Source: Paenibacillus albiflavus (GTDB taxonomy: Bacteria; Bacillota; Bacilli; Paenibacillales; NBRC-103111). Taken from it: a stretch of DNA of 64,000 nt. The first letter of the stretch is position 1, and each line of letters starts with the position of its first letter. Position numbers and translations under genes: made by a program. The DNA is taken from assembly GCF_004344915.1 (NCBI RefSeq), contig NZ_SKFG01000002.1:124001-188000 (forward strand), given 5' to 3'. The notes beneath the pieces were generated by a model that was given only the letters and a program-made list of their open reading frames with translations, was not told where the DNA came from and did not search any database. Shown in pieces: positions 1 through 8,933 of the stretch.

Positions 1-375
1 CAGAAGCTTACACGCGTTCCTAAAACTCCTGTATTTATCAAAGGGGTAATTAATTTAAGAGGCGTTGTTATTCCAGTAATTGATTTACGTTCCCGTTTCG
101 GATTGCCTGAAAAAGAGTACACGGATAATTCACGGATGATCATCGTATCTCAAGGCGATATCGAGGTTGGTATGATTGTTGATTCAGCGAATGATGTAAC
201 GGATATCGATGGTGATCTTGTTGAGAATCCGCCTGAAATCGTTGGTGGCATTCGTGCCAAATATTTGGATGGAATCGCGAAGATCGGAGATCGCTTACTT
301 GTATTGTTAAACCTTGAAGAAGTGCTAAACAAACAAGAACTTATGCAGCTAGAAGAATTAGAGCTTGGGGTATAA
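1..375 (+). CDS. cheW: CheW chemotaxis coupling protein (C-terminal part)
   Basis: The gene is cut by the left edge of the window; 124 C-terminal residues remain in frame from base 1. CheW is the cytoplasmic adaptor that links chemoreceptors to the CheA kinase. The visible part has the SH3-like CheW fold signatures: the stretch FIKGVINLRGVVIPVIDLR near the start, then GMIVDSANDV and a C-terminal GDRLLVLLNLEEVL. It ends five bases before the likely cheC start, as expected in the fla/che operon where cheW, cheC, cheD and sigD follow each other. Family assignment is secure; only the N-terminus is missing. Confidence 0.93.
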   Translation, partial: QKLTRVPKTPVFIKGVINLRGVVIPVIDLRSRFGLPEKEYTDNSRMIIVSQGDIEVGMIVDSANDVTDIDGDLVENPPEIVGGIRAKYLDGIAKIGDRLLVLLNLEEVLNKQELMQLEELELGV

Positions 376-379
376 TTCC

Positions 380-991
380 GTGGAGCAATTAGCTGAATTC
401 CAGATGGACGTGCTGAAAGAGATCGGAAACATTGGTGCAGGGCATGCAGCGACTGCACTATCCGTTCTTCTCAATAAGCCTGTAGACATGCTTGTTCCCA
501 TTGTCAATATTCTTCCATTTGAAGAGATCGCTTCGGTTGTTGGTGGACCTGAAGCACTTGTACTTGTCATTTACCTGCGCGTTATTGGTGAAGCGCCTGG
601 TAATCTGTTTTTTATCATGAATGTAGAATCTGCTAAGAAATTGCTGAAAGAAATGGTTGGTATAGACATTGCAGATGATACTTGGTTCTCCGATATGGAG
701 CTGTCTGCTCTAAATGAAATTGGCAACATTCTAGCAGGCTCCTATTTATCTTCTTTAGCTGATTTTACTAGATTAACGATGGTACCTTCCGTTCCAGCCT
801 TAGCGATTGATATGGCAGGTGCGATTCTAAGCTTTGGCCTCATTCAATCCGGTCATATGGGGGATCAAGCTTTGCTGATTAATACGAGATTTTTGGAAGG
901 AAGTCAAGAGGTAAAAGGGCATTTTTTCTTTATTCCTGATCCCGATTCTTTTTCGAAAATTTTTGCCTCCTTGGGAGTCGAGCATGCATGA
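380..991 (+). CDS. cheC: CheC, CheY-P phosphatase
   Basis: CheC dephosphorylates CheY-P and binds CheD in the Bacillus-type adaptation system. Two copies of the CheC/FliY phosphatase signature are visible: KEIGNIGAGHAATALS near the N-terminus and NEIGNILAGSYLSSLAD near residue 115, each followed by a conserved proline, so both active sites look intact. About 203 aa, normal for the family. I prefer GTG at 380, nine bases after GGGG at 367-370; an in-frame TTG at 365 would overlap the cheW stop and lacks a good ribosome site. The stop overlaps the cheD start as ATGA. Confidence 0.92.
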   Translation: MEQLAEFQMDVLKEIGNIGAGHAATALSVLLNKPVDMLVPIVNILPFEEIASVVGGPEALVLVIYLRVIGEAPGNLFFIMNVESAKKLLKEMVGIDIADDTWFSDMELSALNEIGNILAGSYLSSLADFTRLTMVPSVPALAIDMAGAILSFGLIQSGHMGDQALLINTRFLEGSQEVKGHFFFIPDPDSFSKIFASLGVEHA

Positions 992-1482
992 TTCAAGATA
1001 ATGTAATTAAAGTAGGAATGGCTGATTTGAATGTTGCGCACACGACCGGCGTGCTCAAAACAACAGGACTTGGTTCCTGTGTTGGTTTAACTCTCTATGA
1101 TCCTCAATATAAAATTGCCGGAATGGCACATGTGATGCTGCCTACTTCTGACATTGCAAGAGAAGAGAATTTCAATATCGCTAAATATGCAGATACAGCG
1201 ATCCCTGAGTTAATTGACCGTATGACAAAGTTAGGTGCTTCTGTCCATCGGATAAAGGCCAAAATGGCAGGGGGAGCCCAGATGTTTGCCTTTACTTCTG
1301 GTCAAGACACGATGAGAATTGGACCACGTAATGTGGAGTCATGTAAGCAAATGCTTCAGAACTACAAGATTCCAATCATTGGTGAAGACACAGGTGCCAA
1401 CTACGGTAGAACGATTGAATTTAGTGCTGAAACAGGAATATTACTCATCCGGAGTATTCAGCACGGTGTAAAGGAAATGTGA
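988..1482 (+). CDS. cheD: CheD, chemoreceptor glutamine deamidase
   Basis: CheD deamidates glutamines on methyl-accepting chemotaxis proteins and stimulates CheC. The catalytic Cys is C31 in TTGLGSCVGLTLYD and the catalytic His is H48 in GMAHVMLP; the family motif KMAGGAQMF follows. 164 aa, full length. The ATG overlaps the cheC stop by four bases, so the pair is probably translationally coupled, matching their physical partnership. The gene ends within the start region of a small membrane-protein gene. Confidence 0.94.
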   Translation: MIQDNVIKVGMADLNVAHTTGVLKTTGLGSCVGLTLYDPQYKIAGMAHVMLPTSDIAREENFNIAKYADTAIPELIDRMTKLGASVHRIKAKMAGGAQMFAFTSGQDTMRIGPRNVESCKQMLQNYKIPIIGEDTGANYGRTIEFSAETGILLIRSIQHGVKEM

Positions 1483-1886
1483 TGATGATTGGTACTTTAC
1501 TTTGGAATATAATTGGCGGCGGAATCGCTTTTGTAGGGACTTTTCTCCTATCGATACAATCTAATTTACTAACAACTTCATTACTCAGAGGGCTATATAG
1601 CTTTATCATTATGTTTGTTCTCATATTTGTTGCTCGATGGGTGATTGCTATTCTGTTGTTACCTTCACCTGCATCGAAGGTGCAATCTGCTGAGGGTGCC
1701 TCTCAAGAAGAGGAGCAATCACATGTTGGTCAGCGATTTGATATGGTGACACCAGAAGATGAGCCTGCATCTTCCGGGGGTTCAGAGGGTGGATTTACTC
1801 CGTTAAGCCCACCTAAGTTAGAGACGAAGCCTGATCCGACTCCCGAGAGTGTTGTTCAAGCGATTCGTCACCTGTCAGAAGAATAA
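1482..1886 (+). CDS. Small membrane protein of the che-sigD operon, function unknown
   Basis: I do not recognise this gene. It encodes about 134 aa. The first 60 or so residues are strongly hydrophobic and probably form two membrane helices (roughly residues 5-25 and 38-60). The rest is an acidic, Ser/Pro/Glu-rich cytoplasmic tail with the segment GGFTPLSPPKLE and a final SVVQAIRHLSEE. Three start codons are possible (GTG 1479, ATG 1482, ATG 1485); AAGGA at 1471-1475 favours 1482 or 1485. It overlaps the cheD stop and lies ten bases before sigD, so it should be co-transcribed with the chemotaxis genes. As I recall, B. subtilis has no gene between cheD and sigD. A role in motility is inferred from position only. 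Confidence 0.75.
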   Translation: MMIGTLLWNIIGGGIAFVGTFLLSIQSNLLTTSLLRGLYSFIIMFVLIFVARWVIAILLLPSPASKVQSAEGASQEEEQSHVGQRFDMVTPEDEPASSGGSEGGFTPLSPPKLETKPDPTPESVVQAIRHLSEE

Positions 1887-1895
1887 AGGCGGTGA

Positions 1896-2684
1896 ATGAG
1901 TATGATCGATAAAAAGGAGTCACATCTTGCAAATATCGACCTTTGGAAGAAGTGGAAGGAAGCTGGATCCATCCAAGCTAAACAGCAGATTATCGAATCT
2001 CATCTGCCATTAGTTGATTATGTAGCCAGCAGACTTGCCATTGGACTTCCCAAAACAGTATCTCGTGAAGATTTACAAAGCTTTGGAGCTATGGGGTTAA
2101 TTGACGCGGTTGATAAATTTGACTATGAGCGTGGTTTGCAATTTGAAACCTATGCAACATGGCGGATTCGCGGAGCCATTATCGATGGCTTGCGTCAAGG
2201 GGATTGGGTCCCAAGGTCTGTTAGAGAAAAAGCAAAGAAAATCGAAGATGCTTATCAGAAGCTGGAACAGCAGCATATGCGTTCCGTTACTGATGCTGAG
2301 ATGAGTGAGTACCTAGAAGTAAGTACCCAAGAATTTTCTCACATGGTACAAGAGCTTGCCGTGACAACCGTCTGCTCGATTGATGATCCAATTCGCGAAG
2401 AAGAATCAGAGACAAGATTGTCATTATTGATCGATGAGAGAGCGAAGAACCCGGAATACAAAGTAAATGAATTTTTTCTGAAGGAAACATTAGCACGTGC
2501 AATTGATAAATTAACTGAGAAAGAACGTACCGTCGTCTCTCTGTTCTACTTTGAAGAGTTATCTCTTAGTGAGATTGCAGAGGTCATGAACTTATCACCT
2601 TCCCGTATATCGCAATTACATTCAAAAGCTATTATTCGAATGCGTGGAGCATTAAGTCGATATAAAGTACAGCTTTTTGAGTGA
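1896..2684 (+). CDS. sigD: RNA polymerase sigma factor SigD (FliA family)
   Basis: Sigma-D directs transcription of flagellin, motor, chemotaxis and autolysin genes. The protein (262 aa) has region 2 with YATWRIRGAIIDGLRQGDWVP around residues 85-106, region 3, and region 4 with LTEKERTVVSLFYFEELSLS followed by an HTH ending in SPSRISQLHSKAI. These are diagnostic of the FliA/SigD/WhiG group. ATG 1896 lies very close to the AAAGGCGGTG ribosome site, so ATG 1902, two codons later, may be the real start. It is the last recognised gene of the fla/che operon before a group of accessory genes. Confidence 0.95.
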   Translation: MSMIDKKESHLANIDLWKKWKEAGSIQAKQQIIESHLPLVDYVASRLAIGLPKTVSREDLQSFGAMGLIDAVDKFDYERGLQFETYATWRIRGAIIDGLRQGDWVPRSVREKAKKIEDAYQKLEQQHMRSVTDAEMSEYLEVSTQEFSHMVQELAVTTVCSIDDPIREEESETRLSLLIDERAKNPEYKVNEFFLKETLARAIDKLTEKERTVVSLFYFEELSLSEIAEVMNLSPSRISQLHSKAIIRMRGALSRYKVQLFE

Positions 2685-2748
2685 TATGGAATCATAGCTT
2701 TCGTATCACAACTTCTAAGTATAGTTTTTAGCGGAGGTGGAATCGGTT

Positions 2749-4158
2749 ATGTCAAACCAGAATATGCCGTTAGACAAAATCATTCAGGTCACAGTATCTG
2801 AAGATAAGCTGTATGCTTATTTACAATTTATGTCGGTACCAGATTCTTTTTCTATTACTGTGGAACAACTTAGCGATGTGATTCGTAGTAACAATGTCGT
2901 TTACGGTGTTAATTTTCCTCATTTAATCGAAATTGCCAAGGATCCCAGATCATATATGTATGCGCGAACGGTAATCGCCAATGGAACAAAGCCTATTAAT
3001 GGCCGTGATGGCAGCATCAAATATGTATTTGATATGAAGGTCGCAGCGAAGAAGCCGCTCGAACGTGATGATGGAACGGTTAATCTTAAAGAGTTAGTTA
3101 CAATAAATAATGTAAAAAAGGATGAATTAATAGGTCAACGCTACATAGCAACAGAAGGTACGCCAGGCAAGTCCGTTACAGGTGATATTTTAGTGCCTAC
3201 TCGTGGTAAGGATGCTAGATTCAAAATAGGCAAAAATGTCTATCTTGATCAAGATGGATTATCGGTATATGCAGCAATAAGCGGCATGGTTTCGATGACG
3301 GATCGCGATAAGATCAACGTATTTCCAGTTTACGAAGTTAATGGAGACTTGGATTATTCGATTGGGAATATCGAATTTGTAGGAACAGTCGTCATTCGAG
3401 GGAATGTACAACCAGGCTTCAAAATTAAAGCCGATGGTGATATCCGTATTACAGGCAGTGTGGAAGCTGCTGAGCTTGAGGCAAGTGGTTCGATTGACAT
3501 TTCAGCAGGAATTCTAGGTCAGAATAAGGCGAGAGTGAAGGCAGGATATGATGTCAAAAGCTCATTTATTCAAGATGCCTTAGTCGAAGCCGGGAATAAT
3601 ATTAATGTATCGCAAAGTATTATGCATTCCACGATCCGCGCTCAGAATTCAGTCAATTGTACAGGTGCACGAGGGCTTATTGTAGGCGGAACGATTCAAG
3701 CAGGCGAACGTGTTATGTGCCGAACAATTGGTAACTCCATGTCAACAGCTACAACGATTGAAGTAGGTGTGTTACCTGAGCTTCGCAATGAACTCATTAG
3801 CTTACGCGGTCAACTTAAAGTGGTTATGGAAAATATAGATAAATCGAATAAAGCCTTATCTTTATTGGATCAATTAGCAATGAGTGGCCAAATTACTTCT
3901 GATAAAGTTCAAATGAAGGTCAAGCTCGGTCATTCCAAGAAGTTGTTAGATGCGCAACAGAGTGAATTGCGTGAGCGAATCTTGGAACTGGAAAAGAAAC
4001 TGGAAGATACCGAAAATGCAAGAGTGAATGTGCTTTCTAATATATATGGTGGTGTCAAAATCGTAATTGGGCGTTATACCAAGTTTATTAAAGACCCAAT
4101 TTCACACTGCACCTTCTATTTATCCAACGGTGAAATAGCCATTATTCCTTATGCGTAA
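2749..4158 (+). CDS. FapA/DUF342 family protein
   Basis: Predicted 469-aa protein of the FapA family (flagellar assembly protein A, DUF342). The central part (about residues 190-330) has repeated short strands rich in G, V and I (for example FVGTVVIRGNVQPGF, KADGDIRITGSVEAAELE), the pattern of a right-handed beta-helix. A coiled coil of about 90 residues follows (LRGQLKVVMENIDKSNKAL through ELRERILELEKKLEDTENA), then a short C-terminal domain. Start ATG 2749 is eight bases after GGAGGTGG; the upstream in-frame GTG at 2737 lies inside that site. The family is associated with polar flagella and cell-surface processes; the exact role here is inferred from its place behind sigD. Confidence 0.85.
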   Translation: MSNQNMPLDKIIQVTVSEDKLYAYLQFMSVPDSFSITVEQLSDVIRSNNVVYGVNFPHLIEIAKDPRSYMYARTVIANGTKPINGRDGSIKYVFDMKVAAKKPLERDDGTVNLKELVTINNVKKDELIGQRYIATEGTPGKSVTGDILVPTRGKDARFKIGKNVYLDQDGLSVYAAISGMVSMTDRDKINVFPVYEVNGDLDYSIGNIEFVGTVVIRGNVQPGFKIKADGDIRITGSVEAAELEASGSIDISAGILGQNKARVKAGYDVKSSFIQDALVEAGNNINVSQSIMHSTIRAQNSVNCTGARGLIVGGTIQAGERVMCRTIGNSMSTATTIEVGVLPELRNELISLRGQLKVVMENIDKSNKALSLLDQLAMSGQITSDKVQMKVKLGHSKKLLDAQQSELRERILELEKKLEDTENARVNVLSNIYGGVKIVIGRYTKFIKDPISHCTFYLSNGEIAIIPYA

Positions 4159-4209
4159 TTCTGTATAAATAATCCCGTATAAAATTGCCAAGAGTAGGGG
4201 GTTCTTCTG

Positions 4210-4539
4210 ATGCACGTTAATGGAGCAGACATGCAATTTGTCATTCATAAGAATGATGAAGCTGGTAATAAGCAAATGAAGCATGTTCAAAGACCTATGG
4301 CTGATCAAGCAATGATTAGTCATGATGCGGAACGTGAACTGCAGAAGTCAAGAACACAAACTATGAAAACGGCATCAAGCAACGGGAAAACGATTAAAGA
4401 AGAACAAGAGTCAAGACAATCAGGGGACCGCGACCAGAAGGCTAGACAGCATTCAAAGCGCGGTCAAAGCGAACAAGAACACTCAAGTGAATCCAATATG
4501 CATCCTTATAAGGGGAAACATATTGATTTTACATTGTGA
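4210..4539 (+). CDS. Hypothetical hydrophilic protein of the post-sigD cluster
   Basis: Not recognised. 109 aa, no cysteine, no membrane segment, very rich in Gln, Lys, Ser and Glu, probably disordered across residues 35-95. The last residues form a distinct block, HPYKGKHIDFTL, which looks more constrained than the rest and may be a short binding motif. The start ATG 4210 follows GGGGG at 4197-4201 with good spacing. It lies between the FapA-like gene and the SwrB-like gene in the same direction, so it is probably co-transcribed with them. Coding is supported by the ribosome site and tight gene packing; no function can be given. Confidence 0.68.
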   Translation: MHVNGADMQFVIHKNDEAGNKQMKHVQRPMADQAMISHDAERELQKSRTQTMKTASSNGKTIKEEQESRQSGDRDQKARQHSKRGQSEQEHSSESNMHPYKGKHIDFTL

Positions 4540-4553
4540 AACTAGGTGAAGGC

Positions 4554-5201
4554 ATGACAGATCAACCCGTATTTTATATTGTTTTAATCGGACTCGTTAT
4601 TATTGTTTTTGCTCAGATATTAATTAAGAGCAACAAGACAAGTTCTAAACCTAACACGCAAGCTTTTGAAGAATTTGAACAAACCGTTGAGCTTTTTGCT
4701 TCTGATCTTGAGGAACAGAATGAGGCAATCGTCCAGTTGTTTCAAGATACAAAGCGTGATTATGAATTGCATCTGGCGAAGCAGACAGGTAAGATCGAGT
4801 TCCTGGAGAAGCAATCTTCAGAGATGGCTCATGAGATGGCTGAACTAAGACATATGCTAAGTGAAATTCGGCTTGGTATCCATGCGAAGGAAAGCGAACA
4901 AGCTGCTGTACAGCAAATTCAGAGTTCAGAGAAGCTTGCAGCAATGGAGACAAGTCCTATGTCGGCATTAGTAAGCACACAAGCTGTAATTGTGGAACAA
5001 GCGATTCTTGATCCAATGGAAGTTGAACCTGCTGTTGAATCAGAAAAGACATTTCCAACTGTTAAAGATCGCTATCCTGAGGTTTTCGATTTATATGAGA
5101 ATGGCAAATCAATCGAATACATCGCAAAGAAGCTTGGTAAGAATAAAGGTGAGGTATCGCTTATTCTAATGCTTTCTCAGCAAGAGGAGGCAGCGAAATG
5201 A
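4554..5201 (+). CDS. SwrB-like membrane-anchored protein (flagellar export/sigma-D region)
   Basis: Predicted 215-aa single-pass membrane protein. Residues 4-22 (PVFYIVLIGLVIIVFAQIL) are a membrane anchor, followed by a coiled coil of about 80 residues (QTVELFASDLEEQ to MLSEIRLGI), a variable linker, and a compact C-terminal helix-turn-helix-like segment with KDRYPEVFDLYENGKSIEYI and KKLGKNKGEVSLILML. This architecture and the location between sigD and rpsB match SwrB of B. subtilis, which promotes flagellar type III secretion and swarming; primary similarity seems low, so I leave the symbol blank. ATG 4554 has AGGTGA five bases upstream; an earlier GTG at 4536 has none. The stop overlaps the next start by four bases. 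Confidence 0.72.
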   Translation: MTDQPVFYIVLIGLVIIVFAQILIKSNKTSSKPNTQAFEEFEQTVELFASDLEEQNEAIVQLFQDTKRDYELHLAKQTGKIEFLEKQSSEMAHEMAELRHMLSEIRLGIHAKESEQAAVQQIQSSEKLAAMETSPMSALVSTQAVIVEQAILDPMEVEPAVESEKTFPTVKDRYPEVFDLYENGKSIEYIAKKLGKNKGEVSLILMLSQQEEAAK

Positions 5202-5674
5202 ATCGCAAACAGCTATGGATTGGAATTGGGGTAGGTATGATTATTGGGGCGCTATTGCTGCAATTGATGCTGCTTGTACCTCGTGATTCCGAAGCCATGA
5301 ATTCCGAGAATCAAGCCTCGTCCAATTCAAATAAAGTATATTCTGAAGAGGAGTTTAATCAGAAGCTGCAAACTCGCCTTCAAGAAGAACTGGACAAGCA
5401 GCCTAAACCTACTCCTGAGCCATCCGTCAATCCTACACCTACGCCTGCTCCTGAGATTAGTAAGCAGACGGTTATTTTTGTAGCGTACCGAGCTACTTCA
5501 GATGACGTAGTCAAGATGCTAGCTAGTACAGAGCTGATTAATGATTCGGATGCCTTTATGAAAGAACTGGTGAAGCGTAAATTGACGAATAAGATCCGTA
5601 CAGGTGTCCATACCTTTAATGGTAGTCCAACTATCGACGAAATCATTGATAATCTTGTTAAACCAAATAATTGA
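5198..5674 (+). CDS. Membrane-anchored protein with MltG (YceG)-like N-terminal domain
   Basis: 158 aa. Residues 5-28 form a membrane helix, followed by an acidic stretch and a Pro/Thr linker (KPTPEPSVNPTPTPAPE). The last 65 residues (around TSDDVVKMLASTELINDSDA, then a basic KLTNKIRTGVHTF and TIDEIIDNLVK) resemble the small LysM-like domain that precedes the catalytic part of the endolytic transglycosylase MltG. The catalytic domain is absent, so I do not expect enzyme activity; peptidoglycan or protein binding outside the membrane is a guess. It overlaps the SwrB-like gene (ATGA) and is followed by a terminator, so it closes this transcription unit. Confidence 0.68.
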   Translation: MNRKQLWIGIGVGMIIGALLLQLMLLVPRDSEAMNSENQASSNSNKVYSEEEFNQKLQTRLQEELDKQPKPTPEPSVNPTPTPAPEISKQTVIFVAYRATSDDVVKMLASTELINDSDAFMKELVKRKLTNKIRTGVHTFNGSPTIDEIIDNLVKPNN

Positions 5675-5680
5675 TGCTAG

Positions 5681-5710
5681 AACCCTATGGATTGCACATG
5701 GGGTTTTATC
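5681..5710 (+). terminator. Rho-independent terminator closing the che/sigD-downstream unit
   Basis: Stem AACCCTATG (5681-5689) pairs with CATGGGGTT (5697-5705) with one G-T pair and a seven-base loop, followed by TTTTATC. It lies just after the MltG-like gene and before the rpsB promoter. Confidence 0.7.
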
Positions 5711-5756
5711 TATTTCTTGCAAAGGACTACGGGAATGAAAAAATGGCTGAATCCTA

Positions 5757-5786
5757 TTGCATTATATTGCCCATCTATGTTATAGT
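5757..5786 (+). promoter_or_regulatory. Sigma-A promoter of rpsB
   Basis: TTGCAT (5757-5762), an 18-base spacer, then TATAGT (5781-5786). Transcription would start near 5793 and leave a leader of about 170 bases before rpsB. Confidence 0.6.
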
Positions 5787-5792
5787 TATTAG

Positions 5793-5962
5793 CGGTGTTA
5801 AAACGCACGCTCATTCAATTTAGGCAACGGTGCTTATCGGATGATAAGTTTTGTCTAAAGATGCGAATAGCGGAGGAGCCCAGGGAAACAGTTTTGCTGT
5901 CTGTACTAGACATGCACGTTTCCTAAGAAAAAATAAAACCATTATAGAGGAGGTGTGTGAGG
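5793..5962 (+). promoter_or_regulatory. Structured rpsB 5' leader
   Basis: The stretch between the proposed start site and rpsB carries no gene. It can form several hairpins, including GGAAAC near 5883 with GTTTCC near 5920, ending about 20 bases before the GAGGAGGTG ribosome site (5947-5955). Ribosomal protein genes often have autoregulatory leaders; S2-mediated control is an inference from position and length only. Confidence 0.4.
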
Positions 5963-6661
5963 ATGGCAGTAATTTCCATGAAACAGTTGCTAGAAGCTGG
6001 GGTACACTTCGGTCACCAAACTCGTCGTTGGAACCCAAAAATGGACAAATACATCTTCACCGAAAGAAACGGCATTTACATTATCGATCTTCAAAAAACA
6101 GTTAAGAAAGTTGAGGAAGCTTACAACTTTATTAAATCTGTTGCAGAAGAAAACGGTACTATTATGTTCGTTGGTACTAAAAAACAAGCGCAAGATTCAG
6201 TTAAAGAAGAAGCTGAACGTTGCGGCATGTACTACATCAACCAACGTTGGTTGGGTGGTACGTTAACTAACTTCAAAACAATCAAAATGCGTATCGATCG
6301 TTTACACACACTTGAGAGAATGGAACAAGACGGTACATTCGATCTTCTTCCTAAAAAAGAAGTTATTATTCTTAACAAAGAAAAAGATCGCCTTGAGAAG
6401 TTCTTAGGCGGTATCAAGCATATGAAAGGTTTGCCAAGCGCGCTATTCGTTATCGATCCGCGTAAAGAGCGTATTGCAGTTGCAGAAGCTCGTAAACTTG
6501 GTATCCCAATCGTAGGTATCGTTGATACAAACTGCGATCCAGACGAAATCGATTATGTTATTCCTGGTAATGACGATGCGATTCGTGCAGTTAAGCTTCT
6601 AACAGCTAAAATTGCTGATGCAATTGTTGAAGCTCACCAAGGTGAAGAAGCTAACGCGTAA
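5963..6661 (+). CDS. rpsB: 30S ribosomal protein S2
   Basis: Structural protein of the small ribosomal subunit. The 232-aa product starts [20 protein letters not shown], has the family blocks [26 protein letters not shown] and [19 protein letters not shown], and is full length. ATG 5963 is seven bases after GAGGAGGTG; the in-frame GTG two codons upstream is unlikely. Next to tsf, the usual bacterial pairing, but a terminator between them lets the two be expressed at different levels. The AAA/GTT-rich codon choice matches a highly expressed gene. Confidence 0.97.
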   Translation: MAVISMKQLLEAGVHFGHQTRRWNPKMDKYIFTERNGIYIIDLQKTVKKVEEAYNFIKSVAEENGTIMFVGTKKQAQDSVKEEAERCGMYYINQRWLGGTLTNFKTIKMRIDRLHTLERMEQDGTFDLLPKKEVIILNKEKDRLEKFLGGIKHMKGLPSALFVIDPRKERIAVAEARKLGIPIVGIVDTNCDPDEIDYVIPGNDDAIRAVKLLTAKIADAIVEAHQGEEANA

Positions 6662-6680
6662 TTAAATAGAAATTCAGAAG

Positions 6681-6725
6681 AAGGGTGGTCTGAAGGTGTA
6701 AGAGCCTCTCGCCGCCCTTTTTTTT
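6681..6725 (+). terminator. Terminator/attenuator between rpsB and tsf
   Basis: AGGGTGG (from 6682) pairs with CCGCCCT (6712-6718) with one G-T pair, followed by a run of eight T. Probably a partial terminator that sets the S2 to EF-Ts ratio. Confidence 0.7.
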
Positions 6726-6756
6726 AAATGAAACTAAATATTGGGAGGTTTTATTA

Positions 6757-7407
6757 ATGGCAGTTACAGCTAGCATGGTTAAAGAATTACGTGAAAAAAC
6801 AGGTGCAGGTATGCTTGATTGCAAAAAAGCACTTGAAGAAGCACAAGGTGATATTCAAAAAGCATCCGAAATCCTTCGTGAAAAAGGTTTAGCGGCAGCA
6901 GCTAACAAAGCAGGCCGTATTGCTACTGAAGGTGTTGTTGAATCTTACATTCATGCAGGCGGACGCGTAGGCGTGCTTGTTGAAGTAAACTGTGAAACAG
7001 ACTTCGTTGCGAAGACTGATCAGTTCAAATCATTCGTAAAAGATATCGCAATGCAAATCGCTGCTGTTAGCCCGCTATATGTTCGTCGCGAAGAGGTGCC
7101 AACTGAAGAGCTTGAAAAAGAAAAAGAAATTCTTCGCAATCAAGCACTTAACGAAGGCAAGCCAGAGAAAATCGTTGATAAAATGGTTGAAGGTCGCATC
7201 AACAAGTACTACGAAGAAAACTGCTTGATGGAGCAATCTTTCGTTAAAGACCCAGACAAAACGATCTCTACTTTGGTTAATGAGAAAATCTCCGTTATTG
7301 GTGAGAACATTTCCATCCGTCGTTTCGTACGTTTCGAGCTAGGTGAAGGTCTAGAGAAGAAAGTGGATAACTTCGCTGAAGAAGTAATGTCCCAAGCTAA
7401 ACTATAA
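6757..7407 (+). CDS. tsf: Elongation factor Ts (short form)
   Basis: Guanine nucleotide exchange factor for EF-Tu. The N-terminal UBA-like domain contains [20 protein letters not shown] (residues 7-26), and the core contains [19 protein letters not shown], the TDFV block that contacts EF-Tu. 216 aa; the B. subtilis protein is near 290 aa, so this is a shortened form with one core subdomain reduced, as also found in some other bacteria. Start ATG 6757 follows GGGAGG. It has its own terminator downstream, separating it from pyrH. Confidence 0.96.
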   Translation: MAVTASMVKELREKTGAGMLDCKKALEEAQGDIQKASEILREKGLAAAANKAGRIATEGVVESYIHAGGRVGVLVEVNCETDFVAKTDQFKSFVKDIAMQIAAVSPLYVRREEVPTEELEKEKEILRNQALNEGKPEKIVDKMVEGRINKYYEENCLMEQSFVKDPDKTISTLVNEKISVIGENISIRRFVRFELGEGLEKKVDNFAEEVMSQAKL

Positions 7408-7431
7408 TCAAAAGTTTAACAAGAAAAAGCT

Positions 7432-7459
7432 GGAACACATCTTGTGTTCCTTCTTTTTT
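7432..7459 (+). terminator. Terminator after tsf
   Basis: Perfect 8-bp stem GGAACACA (7432-7439) / TGTGTTCC (7443-7450) with a three-base loop and a T-rich tail. Confidence 0.8.
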
Positions 7460-7493
7460 AAAAAATGTTGTGTCTGGAAACGGAGGGTACTAA

Positions 7494-8224
<731 letters not shown>

Positions 8225-8225
<1 letters not shown>

Positions 8226-8779
8226 TGCCACAATCCGTTAAGAAAAATGCGGAAGAGCGTATGGAAAAAGCCATCGGTTCTCTCAAAAGAGAATTAGCTT
8301 CGCTTAGAGCAGGACGTGCTTCGGCTTCGTTGCTTGATCGTATTCAAGTAGAGTATTATGGAGCTATGACTCCAGTAAACCAACTAGCAAATATTTCGAC
8401 ACCAGATTCCAGAACTTTAACGATTCAGCCATGGGATAAATCCTCAATCGGCGCAATTGAAAAAGCCATTCTGAAATCAGAACTGGGTCTTACTCCTGCG
8501 AATGATGGATCTGTTATTCGACTTGTTATACCAGCACTTACGGAAGAAAGACGTGCTGAGCTTGTGAAGCTTACTCGTAAAACAGGCGAAGAATCAAAAG
8601 TTGCTATCCGTAACATTCGTCGCGATGCGAACGATGATATTAAGAAGCTTGAGAAATCTGGTATTTCTGAGGATGAGTCTCGCGGTCATCAAGAGGACAT
8701 TCAAAAATTTACCGATAAGTTTATCGCGGAAGTCGATAAAGTACTTGCTTCTAAAGAAAAAGAAATCATGGAAGTATAA
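8225..8779 (+). CDS. frr: Ribosome recycling factor
   Basis: With EF-G, splits post-termination ribosomes. 184 aa, all helical domain I plus a small beta domain; signatures [22 protein letters not shown], the [22 protein letters not shown] block and the C-terminal [18 protein letters not shown] region are all present. Overlaps pyrH by one base. A copy of the dispersed two-hairpin repeat begins three bases after its stop. Confidence 0.97.
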
Positions 8780-8781
8780 GT

Positions 8782-8874
8782 CAAGAAGAAACGAATTCGC
8801 CTTCCTTAGAGAAGGCGCGTTTCTTAAGGTGATACTTAGAATTTATGATACGAAAGATATAAATTCTATATCAC
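8782..8874 (-). repeat. Two-hairpin dispersed repeat, copy A (inverted orientation)
   Basis: Read on the minus strand this is the same element as the copies before polC, ylxY and rny. Hairpin 1: AGAATTTAT (8838-8846) with ATAAATTCT (8859-8867), extended by a covarying outer stem. Hairpin 2: AAGAAACG (8786-8793) with CGTTTCTT (8818-8825), enclosing GCCTTC/GAAGGC. The only complete copy in reverse orientation; it starts three bases after frr, so it could also shape the 3' end of the frr transcript. Confidence 0.85.
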
Positions 8875-8881
8875 TAACTTA

Positions 8882-8905
8882 ACCCCTGTTTAAGCGGGGG
8901 TTTTA
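8882..8905 (+). terminator. Weak terminator before uppS
   Basis: ACCCC and GGGGT flank a ten-base loop, followed by TTTAGTC. Short stem and few T, so termination would be partial. Confidence 0.45.
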
Positions 8906-8933
8906 GTCTTTCCTTTAATGGGGGAAAATGCAT

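Noticed and set aside
8601-8882. Open frame of 93 codons overlapping the end of frr
   Set aside because: It lies out of frame within frr and reads on through the repeat element; no ribosome site and no recognisable protein.
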